A stretch of 64,000 nucleotides of DNA from Alistipes sp. (GTDB lineage: Bacteria; Bacteroidota; Bacteroidia; Bacteroidales; Rikenellaceae). The DNA lies in the NCBI GenBank assembly GCA_017631255.1, contig JAGBTP010000069.1, forward strand, positions 1 through 64,000, read 5' to 3'. The notes below the pieces were generated by a model, which made no database searches, had not been told where the DNA came from, and worked only from the letters and a program-made list of their open reading frames with translations. Below are positions 51,719 to 60,969 of the stretch, piece after piece (positions within the stretch are counted from its first letter, which is position 1; every line of letters begins with the position of its first letter). Made by a program: the position numbers and the translations under genes.

Positions 51719-52212
51719 ATGACGAGGTTGTGCCTCGTGAGCGTAAGAAGAAGAGTGCTGCGGAGGCTCTCAATGCCCTGATGCGCCTATGTTCGAGGGC
51801 TGAGAAGTCGTCGGGCGATGCGTTGCGCCTAATGCGTACTTGGGGCGTGGAGGCGCGTGAGCAACAGGGTGTGTTGGACAAGTTGCAGGAGATGCGCTTT
51901 ATTGACGATAACCGCTATGCCGAGGCATATACGAGAGAGAAGAGCGCGATGGCGGGGTGGGGAGCGCGTAAGATAGCGCAGCAGCTGAGGCTCAAGGGTG
52001 TGAGCGGTGAGATTATCTCGCGCGTCCTTAAGTCGCTCGACAGTGACGAGCAAGCGGAGCGCATCGAGGAGAAGTTAAGGCGAAAGCTACGCACTACGAA
52101 GTACAACAGTCTCTTCGATTTGCGAGGCAAGCTCCTTCGTTACGGCTTAGGCTTGGGTTACGACTACGATATGGTCATCGAGGCAATCGACAAGGTTGTA
52201 CCGCAGGAGTAG
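51700..52212 (+). CDS. recX: Regulatory protein RecX
   Basis: A 170-residue modulator of RecA. It consists of three-helix repeats: AEALNALMRLCSRAEKSSGDALRLM, FIDDNRYAEAYTREK, WGARKIAQQLRLKGVSGEIISRVL and a last LRRKLR..YNSLFDLRGKLLRYGLGLGYDYDMVIEAI. The ATG at 51700 overlaps prmC by 19 bases. The N-terminus is basic (RERKKKSAAEAL). It is last in the lptB-aroA-aroC-prmC-recX run. No plus-strand terminator was identified before the convergent frd operon. Confidence 0.9.
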   Translation: MRKSEVDDEVVPRERKKKSAAEALNALMRLCSRAEKSSGDALRLMRTWGVEAREQQGVLDKLQEMRFIDDNRYAEAYTREKSAMAGWGARKIAQQLRLKGVSGEIISRVLKSLDSDEQAERIEEKLRRKLRTTKYNSLFDLRGKLLRYGLGLGYDYDMVIEAIDKVVPQE

Positions 52213-52324
52213 GTGTGCTGCGTGGGGTACAGAGAAGTCGTAAGGGTTCATATAAAGCTGGCTAAATGTTCTTCCAAGGCAGATACCCAAAGGATAGCAA
52301 GCAACACTACAATATATAAAAATA

Positions 52325-52352
52325 ATAGAGGCTACCTGCGGGTAGCCTCTAT
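52325..52352 (-). terminator. Terminator of the fumarate reductase operon
   Basis: ATAGAGGCTACC pairs perfectly with GGTAGCCTCTAT around TGCG. On the minus strand a T-rich tail (TATTTTTAT) follows. It lies 28 bases after the frdB stop. Confidence 0.85.
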
Positions 52353-52379
52353 CGTTATGCCCATATGTGGGCTGTGGTA

Positions 52380-53129
52380 TTAGTCCTGAAGCTTCGCAGC
52401 CAAGAACTCGCGGTTAAGGCGAGCGATGTGTGCGATAGAGATTGACTTAGGACACTGAGCCTGGCAAGCACCTGTGTTAGTGCAGTTACCGAAACCAAGC
52501 TCATCCATCTTTGCAACCATCGACTTAGCACGACGAGCACCCTCTACCTTACCCTGTGGCAACTTAGCGAGTGATGATACGCGTGCAGCAACGAACAACA
52601 TAGCCGAGCCGTTCTTACAAGTAGCGGCGCAAGCACCACAACCTACGCAAGCAGCTGCGTCCATAGACTCGTCTGCATCAGCCTTAGGAATTGGAATAGC
52701 GTTACCGTCAGGCACTGAGTTAGTGCGTACTGAGATAAAGCCACCAGCCTGGAGAATCTTATCGTAAGCCGAGCGGTCAACAACGAGGTCACGGATTACT
52801 GGGAATGCAGCTGAACGCCATGGCTCGATGGTGATGGTAGAGCCATCCTCGAACTTACGCATATACATCTGGCAGGTAGTAACTGCCTGTGATGGACCGT
52901 GAGCGTGGCCATTGATGTGCATTGAGCACATACCGCAGATACCCTCGCGGCAGTCGTGGTCGAACGCTACTGGCTCCTTACCTGCGTGGATAAGGTCGTT
53001 GTTGAGGATGTCCATCATCTCGAGGAACGAGGTGTCTGCCGAGATGTTCTTAACCTCATAGGTCTCGAATGCACCCTGTGACTTAGCGTCTCTTTGACGC
53101 CATATCTTTAATTTAAAATTCATAGTCAA
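52380..53129 (-). CDS. frdB: Fumarate reductase/succinate dehydrogenase iron-sulfur subunit
   Basis: A 249-residue subunit carrying electrons between the flavoprotein and the membrane cytochrome. Cluster motifs: [11 protein letters not shown] (2Fe-2S, about residue 60), [15 protein letters not shown] (4Fe-4S) and [14 protein letters not shown] (3Fe-4S or equivalent). It is last in the cytochrome-flavoprotein-iron-sulfur order on the minus strand, 28 bases after frdA, and ends in a strong terminator. In anaerobic Bacteroidales the complex mainly reduces fumarate to succinate, with menaquinol as donor. Confidence 0.96.
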   Translation of the reverse strand: MTMNFKLKIWRQRDAKSQGAFETYEVKNISADTSFLEMMDILNNDLIHAGKEPVAFDHDCREGICGMCSMHINGHAHGPSQAVTTCQMYMRKFEDGSTITIEPWRSAAFPVIRDLVVDRSAYDKILQAGGFISVRTNSVPDGNAIPIPKADADESMDAAACVGCGACAATCKNGSAMLFVAARVSSLAKLPQGKVEGARRAKSMVAKMDELGFGNCTNTGACQAQCPKSISIAHIARLNREFLAAKLQD

Positions 53130-53157
53130 GTTTTTTTATTAAAGGTTAACGCCAAAA

Positions 53158-55104
53158 TTAGTCTTTGTAGTTACGCTGTGCACGGTGTACGAACTCGTAC
53201 TCGAGAGGCTCGATGGTCATCTCTGGAGCATTGTCGATACCCTTGTACTCCCAAACGGCAGCATATGCGAACTTGTCGTCGTGACGCAATGCCTCGCCAT
53301 CCTCTGTCTGGTGCTCAGAGCGGAAGTGACCACCGCAAGACTCCTCACGGTTGAGGGCGTCACGAGCCATAAGCTCACCAAGCTCAAGGAAGTCCTCAAG
53401 GCGGAGTGCCTTCTCAAGCTCAACATTGAACGACTCGTTGTCGCCAACAAGCTTAAGGTCAGCATAGAACTCCTTACGCAACTTCTGAATCTCGACGATA
53501 GCCTTCTCCAACGACTCCTTAGTACGAGCCATACCTACATTGTCCCACATAATGAGACCGAGGCGCTTGTGGATGTCGTCAACAGACTGGTTACCCTTGA
53601 TAGCGAAGAGACGCTCGATACGAGCGCGTACGCCCTTCTCAGCCTCGTCGAAGGCTGCAGTCTCGGTAGATACCTTAGGAGCCTGAATCTTCTTTGCGAG
53701 GTAGTCGCCAATAGTGTAAGGCAATACGAAGTAACCATCAGCCAAGCCCTGCATAAGAGCCGATGCACCAAGACGGTTAGCACCGTGGTCTGAGAAGTTA
53801 GCCTCACCAATAGCGTACAAACCTGGGATTGTAGTCATCAAGTTGTAGTCAACCCAAATACCACCCATGGTGTAGTGTACCGCTGGGAAGATCTGCATTG
53901 GCTGCTCGTATGGGTTAACATCGGTGATCTCCTCGTACATATCGAAGAGGTTACCATAGCGCTGCTTAATAGTCTCCTTACCAAGACGCTCGATAGCGGT
54001 CTTGAAGTCGAGGAATACTGCCAAACCAGTCTCGTTCACACCGTAACCAGCGTCGCAACGCTCCTTAGCAGCGCGTGATGCTACATCACGAGGTACGAGG
54101 TTACCGAATGCTGGGTAACGACGCTCCAAGTAGTAGTCGCGATCGCCCTCAGCGATATCTGATGGCTTCTTAGTGCCCTTACGGATAGCCTCAACATCCT
54201 CCATCTTCTTAGGAACCCAGATACGGCCGTCGTTACGCAATGACTCAGACATAAGAGTAAGCTTAGACTGCTGAGTACCGTGAACAGGGATACAAGTAGG
54301 GTGGATCTGTGTGAAGCAAGGGTTAGCGAAGCCAGCACCCTTACGGTAGCACTGGAATGCTGCCGAGCCGTTAGATGCCATAGCGTTGGTAGAGAGGAAG
54401 AATACATTACCGTAGCCACCTGTTGCGATAACAACAGCGTGAGCACCGTGACGCTCGATCTCACCAGTTACGAGGTTACGCGCGATGATACCGCAAGCCT
54501 CGCCGTTCTCGATAACAACATCCAACATCTCGTGACGAGGATATGATTTCACTGAGCCAGCTGCAATCTCCTTGTTGAGTGCTGCGTAAGCACCGAGGAG
54601 GAGCTGCTGACCGGTCTGACCACGAGCATAGAATGTACGCGATACCTGAGCACCACCGAATGAACGGTTAGCCAAGAGACCGCCGTACTCACGAGCGAAA
54701 GGTACACCCTGAGCTACGCACTGGTCGATGATAAGGTTTGATACCTCAGCAAGACGGTAAACATTTGCCTCACGAGCACGGTAGTCACCACCCTTGATGG
54801 TATCGTAGAAAAGGCGATAAATCGAGTCGTTATCGTTCTGATAGTTCTTAGCAGCGTTGATACCACCCTGTGCAGCGATAGAGTGTGCACGGCGTGGAGA
54901 ATCCGAGATACAGAAAATCTTAACATTGTAGCCAAGCTCACCGAGAGAAGCAGCTGCAGACGCGCCACCGAGACCGGTACCTACCACGATGATATCCAAC
55001 TTACGCTTATTAGCCGGACTAACGACCTTAATAGCCGCTTTGTGGTTGCTCCACTTCTGAGCCAACTCACCTGCCGGTGTTTTTGCATCTAATTTATAAG
55101 CCAT
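53158..55104 (-). CDS. frdA: Fumarate reductase/succinate dehydrogenase flavoprotein subunit
   Basis: A 648-residue catalytic subunit with covalently bound FAD. FAD-binding motif [22 protein letters not shown] (about 33-54), the flavin-attachment region [19 protein letters not shown] with its His, [10 protein letters not shown], and active-site segments [12 protein letters not shown] and [18 protein letters not shown]. Length and features fit the B-type (Wolinella/Bacillus-like) enzyme. It lies between frdC (gap 41 bases) and frdB (28 bases). Codon choice resembles that of highly expressed genes. Confidence 0.96.
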   Translation of the reverse strand: MAYKLDAKTPAGELAQKWSNHKAAIKVVSPANKRKLDIIVVGTGLGGASAAASLGELGYNVKIFCISDSPRRAHSIAAQGGINAAKNYQNDNDSIYRLFYDTIKGGDYRAREANVYRLAEVSNLIIDQCVAQGVPFAREYGGLLANRSFGGAQVSRTFYARGQTGQQLLLGAYAALNKEIAAGSVKSYPRHEMLDVVIENGEACGIIARNLVTGEIERHGAHAVVIATGGYGNVFFLSTNAMASNGSAAFQCYRKGAGFANPCFTQIHPTCIPVHGTQQSKLTLMSESLRNDGRIWVPKKMEDVEAIRKGTKKPSDIAEGDRDYYLERRYPAFGNLVPRDVASRAAKERCDAGYGVNETGLAVFLDFKTAIERLGKETIKQRYGNLFDMYEEITDVNPYEQPMQIFPAVHYTMGGIWVDYNLMTTIPGLYAIGEANFSDHGANRLGASALMQGLADGYFVLPYTIGDYLAKKIQAPKVSTETAAFDEAEKGVRARIERLFAIKGNQSVDDIHKRLGLIMWDNVGMARTKESLEKAIVEIQKLRKEFYADLKLVGDNESFNVELEKALRLEDFLELGELMARDALNREESCGGHFRSEHQTEDGEALRHDDKFAYAAVWEYKGIDNAPEMTIEPLEYEFVHRAQRNYKD

Positions 55105-55145
55105 AATTATCTTGTGTTTTTATTGTTTTTCAAAGGTGTAAATGC

Positions 55146-55865
55146 TTATGCGATAAGGAGTGACTCGATAAGCTGAGGAGTGCTTGTGAGGAAGCAATAC
55201 ACTGCAACAACGGCGAAGCCGAGGAAGATGAGTGTAGCAACGATGTTAGCCAAGCACTTGAGGCGTGGGTACCAAGTATCGTTAGCGAAACCTGCGGTCT
55301 GGAACATAGACCATACGCCGTGAGTGAGGTGGAACCAGATAGCTGCGAACCATACGATGTAGAGAACTACATTGTACCACTTCGAGAAGGTGATCATCAT
55401 AAGAGCAGCACCCTGAGTTGCGCCTACCTCGTAGCCGCCAACTACTGATGCGTGGTGACCCATAATCTCGACAAGCTGCATCTTTGACCAGAAGTGGATG
55501 AGGTGGAGACCAAGACCGAGAATCACGATTACGCCCAAAACGAGCATATTCTTCGAAGCCCAGCTTACGCCCTTCTCCTGCACAGTCACCTGGTAGCGCT
55601 GCTTACCACGAGCGCGGTAGTTGTCTACTGTAAGGATGAAAGCGTAGATGAAGTGCACTGCTACGCCAGCAGCGAGTACTACGGTAGCAGCGAGTGCGTA
55701 CCAGTTAGCACCGAGGAACTCACAAATTGCGTCATAAGCCGCAGGGCTGAAAAGCATTGCGAGGTTCATTGACATATGGAAAAGAATGAAGAGGACGAGG
55801 AAACATCCTGTGATACTCATAACGAGTTTCTTTCCCACCGATGAATTAGTTAAAAAACAGCTCAT
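55146..55865 (-). CDS. frdC: Fumarate reductase/succinate dehydrogenase cytochrome b subunit
   Basis: A 239-residue membrane subunit with five predicted helices and several conserved histidines for two hemes (ILFHMSMNLAM, AVHFIYAFILT, LHLIHFWSK, WFHLTHGVWSMFQ). It anchors the complex and exchanges electrons with menaquinone. The start at 55865 (MSCFLTNSSVGKKLVMSITG) is the family start; an open frame back to 55931 lies in the leader and is rejected. First gene of the operon. Confidence 0.94.
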   Translation of the reverse strand: MSCFLTNSSVGKKLVMSITGCFLVLFILFHMSMNLAMLFSPAAYDAICEFLGANWYALAATVVLAAGVAVHFIYAFILTVDNYRARGKQRYQVTVQEKGVSWASKNMLVLGVIVILGLGLHLIHFWSKMQLVEIMGHHASVVGGYEVGATQGAALMMITFSKWYNVVLYIVWFAAIWFHLTHGVWSMFQTAGFANDTWYPRLKCLANIVATLIFLGFAVVAVYCFLTSTPQLIESLLIA

Positions 55866-55961
55866 AGTGTAAAAAATTTTAGTTATATTTGTAAATAGTT
55901 TTGTCGGGTTTAGGGTAAATGGGTGTTGCATCCTATGCGGCTAAACGCAATAACGCTACTG

Positions 55962-55991
55962 CAAAGATAATAATTGTTTGCATAATAACAA
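55962..55991 (-). promoter_or_regulatory. Promoter of frdCAB
   Basis: TATCTTTG on the minus strand (complement of 55962-55969), with TTG (complement of 55989-55991) 19 bases upstream. The leader to frdC is about 90 bases. Confidence 0.8.
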
Positions 55992-56059
55992 GAGTAAACT
56001 GCCGTTTTTTGCGTTTTTGAGCAAGATAGTTAGCTAATATTATATAATAGGTATAAAAT

Positions 56060-56596
56060 ATGGATGAGAAACTAATGATTCGTCGTGAGGTAAGGGCGCG
56101 CATCAAGGCTATGAGCGTAGATGAGAAGATGGCTGCGGCACGCGATATTTTCAGTCGTGCCGAGGCTGCGGAGCCCTTCTACAATGCTGCGTGCGTGGCA
56201 CTATTCTGCGCTATGAACGACGAGGTGCCAACATCGGAGGCCCTTGCGCGCTGGCGCGATATGGGTAAGAGGGTAGTTGTGCCGAGGGTCGAGGGCGATA
56301 TTATGCACTTCTACGACTACTCGCCCGATGCCATCTCCGTCGGTGCTTTCGGCATTGAGGAGCCTACGGGCGATAGCGTTGTTGCACCCGAGGAGATAGA
56401 CCTTATTATCGTCCCTGCTCGTGCCTTCACGCGTTCGGGTATGCGCCTCGGTCGTGGCGGTGGCTTCTACGATAAGTATATGTCGCTGCCCTCGTTCCGT
56501 GCCTATAAGCTGGGCATAGCTTTTGCGTGCCAGGAGTTCGAGTCACTGCCCTGCGATGCACACGATATTGCGGTCGATATGGTGGTGTTCGGGTAG
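56060..56596 (+). CDS. 5-formyltetrahydrofolate cyclo-ligase
   Basis: A 178-residue ATP-dependent enzyme turning 5-formyl-THF into 5,10-methenyl-THF. It shows the N-terminal basic helix (IRREVRARIKAMS), VVVPRVEGDIMHFYDY in the middle, the nucleotide/phosphate loop RLGRGGGFYDKY and the C-terminal DIAVDMVV. Length is typical. It is divergent from frdCAB and followed by its own terminator. Confidence 0.93.
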   Translation: MDEKLMIRREVRARIKAMSVDEKMAAARDIFSRAEAAEPFYNAACVALFCAMNDEVPTSEALARWRDMGKRVVVPRVEGDIMHFYDYSPDAISVGAFGIEEPTGDSVVAPEEIDLIIVPARAFTRSGMRLGRGGGFYDKYMSLPSFRAYKLGIAFACQEFESLPCDAHDIAVDMVVFG

Positions 56597-56624
56597 ACGC
56601 AAATGTAGTATGCTACACCCTATG

Positions 56625-56650
56625 GGGAGGCTATTAAGACCTCTCTTTTT
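56625..56650 (+). terminator. Terminator after 5-formyl-THF cyclo-ligase
   Basis: GGGAGG pairs with CCTCTC (one G-U) around a 9-base loop and is followed by five T. It lies 28 bases after the stop. Confidence 0.7.
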
Positions 56651-57210
56651 GTGTTTATAGTATGCGAGAAATGGTATAATTATTGCCTAAATCACGCCAA
56701 TTACCCCCCCCGAAAAATTGCATATGCCGAATATTTATTCATTAGCGTACGAAATGTCGAAATTTTGAGTCGAAATTGTTTGGAAGTTGGCGACAGATTT
56801 GCTATATTTGTCTTAGGATTTTCGACGCTTTTGTCGATTAACGAGTAGGATATTTCGGGCGATGTTGCGCCACTTAGGTTATGAATTCCCATATAATGGG
56901 GATACTGTCCTCTGTGTAGCAGCGCGTTACGCTTTTTTAGTTGCGAAGAGCCTTGCGATTTATTCCACGATTTCCACCTCGGCAACTCGGGACGAGCAGA
57001 TGTTCGTGCTTGCGCCCCACTACTAATTTTGGCACCCCCGCCATTCGATTTTGACAGCCTCTACTGCTGCGTGCTGCTGCGATGAGACTCTTTTGCTGCT
57101 GTTGTGCACGAAAAAAAAAGTGCTACGACAAAAAATGCGACACAGACAAAAATGATATAGACTGAAAACCTATATAACACAATTTTTTTATTAACTTAAT
57201 TACTAATTTT
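56651..57210. other. Long non-coding region upstream of the 57-kb lipoprotein gene
   Basis: No gene is supported over 560 bases. It holds a run of eight C at 56704-56711, a -7-like TATATTTG at 56813-56820, a small hairpin TCCCAT-ATA-ATGGGGA at about 56889-56904, and a run of A at about 57111-57119. If the TATATTTG starts the lipoprotein transcript, the leader is about 385 bases; otherwise it may drive a separate small RNA. Confidence 0.5.
56813..56820 (+). promoter_or_regulatory. -7-like box far upstream of the 57-kb lipoprotein gene
   Basis: TATATTTG fits TAnnTTTG. The best -33 candidate (TTG at 56787-56789) is 23 bases away, slightly too far. A nearer promoter for the gene at 57211 was not found. 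Confidence 0.4.
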
Positions 57211-60200
57211 ATGAAAGCGAGATTTTTAGCTCTTGCGGCATTGGTGCTCGGTTTGGCATCGTGCCAGAACGACTTCGACGGCGCTTCAGTAGGCGTTGGT
57301 GGTGAGGTCGATTTCCAGCTTTCTGTTGCTGTTCCTGAGTTCGGCGCAACCCGTGCTGACGAGGACGGTCAGAATGGCCATGATAGTGCTTATGGTGCTA
57401 TCGACTACCTCTCAGATGCAGAGTGGGAGAATGTAGACCTTCGTTACACCCTTGAGGTTTACGATTTGGCTGCTGTTAACGATCCAGATGCTGTCCCAGT
57501 TAAGGATCGTATGACCCAGGTTGTAGATAAGTATCAGCCTGTATCATTCGACCTTCGTCTTGTTCCAGGTCGTGACTACCGCTTTGTGGTATTCGCTGAC
57601 TTCGTTGATGCTAATGGTGAGGGCTTGCACCACACCCTCGGTGCAAACTTGCGTCAGATTACCGTTAAGAACGATATGATCAGCCAGGAGTTGACCGATG
57701 CTTACTTCGCAACTTTGGATGTTGAGGAGCTTGCAAACAACGCAACTGGTAACATCGAGTTGACTCGTCCTTATGGTAAGGTACGCGTTATCGCAACTGA
57801 CCTCCACGAGCTCAACCTCAATGTTAAGGCTTATAAGACCGTTGTTACTTACGATGCTTGCCACCCAGGTATGTTCAACGCCGTTACTGGTGCTATCGAT
57901 AGCATTTACGAGCAGGAGTACTACGAGGTTGTTTACGGTGATGAGGCTTACAGCGCTTACACTGTTGGTTACGATGATGATAAAGATTCGGCAACAGATC
58001 GTCTTTCACACAAGACCCTCTTCACTGACTACATCCTTGCACCTGAGAAGGGTCAGGATGCTATCCACTTCACAATGTCAGTTTACGAGAAGGATGGTAA
58101 GTTGATTAAGACTACTGACTTCAACACTGAGATTCCAGTGCAGCGTAACTACCTCACAACCGTTATCGGTAATGTGTTGACTACTGCTACTGAGATCAAT
58201 GTAACTATCGACGACAACTTCAAGACTCCAGAGCTTAAGAAGGATGTGGTATTCGTTGGTACAGCAGCTGCTCTCCAGCAGGCTCTTGATAGCTGTGCAG
58301 AGGGTACAACTACTATCCTCTTCGATAACGACATCACCGGTAATGTTACTGTTGATCAGAAGGAGGGTGTAAACATCGTAATCAGCGGTAACAACTACCA
58401 GTACGATGGTACTATCACTATTGATGGTAACTCTCGCAACAATGGTACTGAGACCTTGACTATCGAGAACATCAACTTCTTCTCTGAGCGTGATGGCGTT
58501 GACTTTATTGAGCAGGATAGCGCTGACAGCGCAGTTCGTTACGCTCACAATGTAACTATCAAGAACTGCTCATTCAACGGTGTTGGTAACACATCTGTTG
58601 GTATGCGTTTCCGTCAGTGCTACAACATTGTAGTAGAGAATTGCGTTGCTAACGGCACTACTCGTTCATTTGGCTCAGGCTTGCACTCACTTGCACAGCT
58701 TAACGGTTGTACAAATGTACGCTTTGATGGTATCTCTGTAAACGCAAAGAACGGTATCTCATTTGGTACTTCGATCGACTGTGTTGTTAAGGATGCAACT
58801 ATCTTCGCTGCTGGTTATGGTGTACGCGCAAATGCGTCTGTTGCAACTACTCTCGTTCTTGAGGATGTGTCTATCAACGCTAACCTCCCAGTTGTAGCTC
58901 GTAAGTGCTCTAACGCCTATGTTATTGACTTCAATGGTACCAACGAGTTGTCAGCTCCAGGTTATGATGTAGTATTCACTACTGGTGATGATGCTGAGAT
59001 GTTTGTAGCTCCTGATCCTGCAATCAACTTCGATGTTAAGGATGCTGAGGATTTCAAGGTATTCCCAGGTGATGATAAGTATGCATATGAGGCTGCATCA
59101 CTCCAGTACTTCCTCGACAACGCTAATGATGGCGATGTTATCAAGCTTGCTGCTAACATCGAGGGTAATGTAACTGCTACTCAGGAGGCTGATGTTAAGG
59201 TTACTATCGAGGGTAATGGTTATGACTTCGCAGGTTATATCGTTGTTAACGGTAAGAGCGCAGCTTACGCTACTGCTGGCTTGACTATTAAGAATATCAA
59301 CTTCGTAGCTGAGTCTATCGATGCTGACGCTTGTATCCGCTTGGGTGATGGCAATAACGCTACTCGCTACACTAACAATGTAACCGTTGAGGGTTGTACT
59401 TTCAATGTTCCAGGTGCAGTAGGTGTTAAGTCATACACTGGTGGTGACAAGAACTTGAAGCTCGATGGCTGTACTGCTACTGAGGTTGCTCACTCATTGC
59501 TTCAGGTAGCTAATGTTGAGGAGAGTGTAGAGGTTAAGGATTGCGTAGTTAAGTCTAAGAACGGTTTGAACTTCAACAGCAGTGCTAATGTTCTTATTGA
59601 CAACCTTACTGCAGATGTTCGTGGCTATGCTGTTCGTTTCGGTGCAAATTCAGCTAATGGTGTTGCTGAGGCTTACACAATCACTAACAGCACATTGAAG
59701 TCAGCTTGCGAGGAGTCTGATGACGCAGTTATCATTCTTCGTGGTTGTGCTGACAAGGCTGTTTTGACACTCGTGAATACTACTATCGAGGGTCCTCGCC
59801 AGATTATCAACAATGTTGAGGGCGCAGAGGTTTCTGTTGATGGTGCTTCTGTTGTTAGCGATATTAACGCTGCTCTCGCAGCAGGTGAGACAAACCTTTA
59901 CCTTACTGCTGGTGAATACACTATTCCTGCTATTCAGAATAAGGATGTTGTTATCTCTGGTTCTCGCAATGTTGTTATCACTGTTAACCAGCCAAATATG
60001 TCAGGTGCAAATGTCGTTTTGAACGGTGTAACTGTTGTGGGGTCTGGCACATATACTGGTATTCAGCATGTAGACACTGTAACTTACAATAATGTTAAGG
60101 TTAAGGGTGAGATGTGTCTCTATGGAAATGAGGTAGACTTCAACAACTGCGAGTTCGAGTTGGCTAAGGGTCAGTATTTGTGGGTTTATGGTTGCAAGAA

Positions 60201-60576
60201 CGCAACTTTCACAAATTGTAAGTTCTATACAGAGGGTAAGGCTATCCTTGTTTACAATGAGGGTGCTGGTGCAAACACCGTAGTTGTAACCGGCTGTGAG
60301 TTCAATGCTACTGCAGGTGATAAGGCTGGTGCTATTGCAAACCAGAACTGCGCAGCTATCGAGATCGATAACCACCAGAATAGCGGTGTAGGTGCAGCTC
60401 ATAATGTTACAGCGTCAAACAACACATATAGCGATAACTTCTCTGGTGAGTGGAGAATTAAGAATTATGTTGCTGGTGCAGCTATTACCGTTAACGATGT
60501 AGCATACGATTACATTGCACTTGATGGTAAGAAGATGACTATCGACACAAACAAGAATGTAACAGTTCTTGAGTAA
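57211..60576 (+). CDS. Large DUF6562 fimbrillin-like lipoprotein with tandem beta-helix modules
   Basis: A 1121-residue predicted surface lipoprotein. Signal peptide with lipobox LASC (Cys18). The DUF6562/fimbrillin-like part (about 30-345) has VDLRYTLEVYD, FDLRLVPGRDYRFVVFADFV, LTRPYGKVRVIA and IPVQRNYLTTVIGNVL. ATR with Arg48 lies 30 residues after Cys18. Two related right-handed beta-helix modules follow, about 355-620 and 650-870, each opening with a [AS]-L-Q-x3-D segment and a GNVT...IxGN pattern. A third helix-like region runs from about 890 to 1090. Codons are strongly T-ending (GTT, GCT, ACT) compared with the rest of the window, as in highly expressed genes. Ends in a strong terminator. 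Confidence 0.82.
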   Translation: MKARFLALAALVLGLASCQNDFDGASVGVGGEVDFQLSVAVPEFGATRADEDGQNGHDSAYGAIDYLSDAEWENVDLRYTLEVYDLAAVNDPDAVPVKDRMTQVVDKYQPVSFDLRLVPGRDYRFVVFADFVDANGEGLHHTLGANLRQITVKNDMISQELTDAYFATLDVEELANNATGNIELTRPYGKVRVIATDLHELNLNVKAYKTVVTYDACHPGMFNAVTGAIDSIYEQEYYEVVYGDEAYSAYTVGYDDDKDSATDRLSHKTLFTDYILAPEKGQDAIHFTMSVYEKDGKLIKTTDFNTEIPVQRNYLTTVIGNVLTTATEINVTIDDNFKTPELKKDVVFVGTAAALQQALDSCAEGTTTILFDNDITGNVTVDQKEGVNIVISGNNYQYDGTITIDGNSRNNGTETLTIENINFFSERDGVDFIEQDSADSAVRYAHNVTIKNCSFNGVGNTSVGMRFRQCYNIVVENCVANGTTRSFGSGLHSLAQLNGCTNVRFDGISVNAKNGISFGTSIDCVVKDATIFAAGYGVRANASVATTLVLEDVSINANLPVVARKCSNAYVIDFNGTNELSAPGYDVVFTTGDDAEMFVAPDPAINFDVKDAEDFKVFPGDDKYAYEAASLQYFLDNANDGDVIKLAANIEGNVTATQEADVKVTIEGNGYDFAGYIVVNGKSAAYATAGLTIKNINFVAESIDADACIRLGDGNNATRYTNNVTVEGCTFNVPGAVGVKSYTGGDKNLKLDGCTATEVAHSLLQVANVEESVEVKDCVVKSKNGLNFNSSANVLIDNLTADVRGYAVRFGANSANGVAEAYTITNSTLKSACEESDDAVIILRGCADKAVLTLVNTTIEGPRQIINNVEGAEVSVDGASVVSDINAALAAGETNLYLTAGEYTIPAIQNKDVVISGSRNVVITVNQPNMSGANVVLNGVTVVGSGTYTGIQHVDTVTYNNVKVKGEMCLYGNEVDFNNCEFELAKGQYLWVYGCKNATFTNCKFYTEGKAILVYNEGAGANTVVVTGCEFNATAGDKAGAIANQNCAAIEIDNHQNSGVGAAHNVTASNNTYSDNFSGEWRIKNYVAGAAITVNDVAYDYIALDGKKMTIDTNKNVTVLE

Positions 60577-60596
60577 TCTACTCTCTGACTAATCCT

Positions 60597-60631
60597 AACT
60601 GCGCTCTTCGGGGCGCAGTTTTTTTTTTTTG
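60597..60631 (+). terminator. Strong terminator of the 57-kb lipoprotein gene
   Basis: AACTGCGC pairs with GCGCAGTT around a short TCTTCGGG-type loop, then a run of about thirteen T. It lies 20 bases after the stop. Confidence 0.92.
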
Positions 60632-60969
60632 TTTTGTCGGGCGGCAATGCGGAATGGATTTTGAGGTGTAGGAGGTCGAAAAATATTGCAATTTATGGTG
60701 TTCGTTTAGAAAAATTTACTATATTTGTATCACGATGCGCGCGCGTGTGGCACGGCTATAACGCCCAGAATCACAGCGCAAAAGAGCTTAACCCACTCAG
60801 GGAAGGGATGTTACAAGCCCTTCCCTCGGTGTGGCTTAGGATATATTGTTAATGCCCGTGGCGACTTTTAATCGCAACGGCTGACAGCCCCAAAGCCCAG
60901 CAGCGCGCAACGACACGACGACAAACAAAACAACATACATTAAACAATTAACAACTAATTTCACACATT
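60632..60969 (+). promoter_or_regulatory. Promoter and long leader of the last lipoprotein gene
   Basis: TATATTTG at 60720-60727 is the likely -7 box, about 243 bases before the ATG at 60970; no clear -33 box. The leader holds a perfect 9-bp hairpin at 60799-60826 (AGGGAAGGG/CCCTTCCCT, 10-base loop), and its last 40 bases are A/T-rich with little structure. No gene is seen here. Confidence 0.5.

Noticed and set aside
55866..55931. N-terminal extension of the cytochrome b subunit by 22 residues.
   Set aside because: It falls in the leader just after the promoter and the family start is at 55865.
56701..56985. 94-codon frame on the minus strand in the 56.7-57.2 kb region.
   Set aside because: No start context, no recognisable motif, and its coding strand runs against the likely transcript there.
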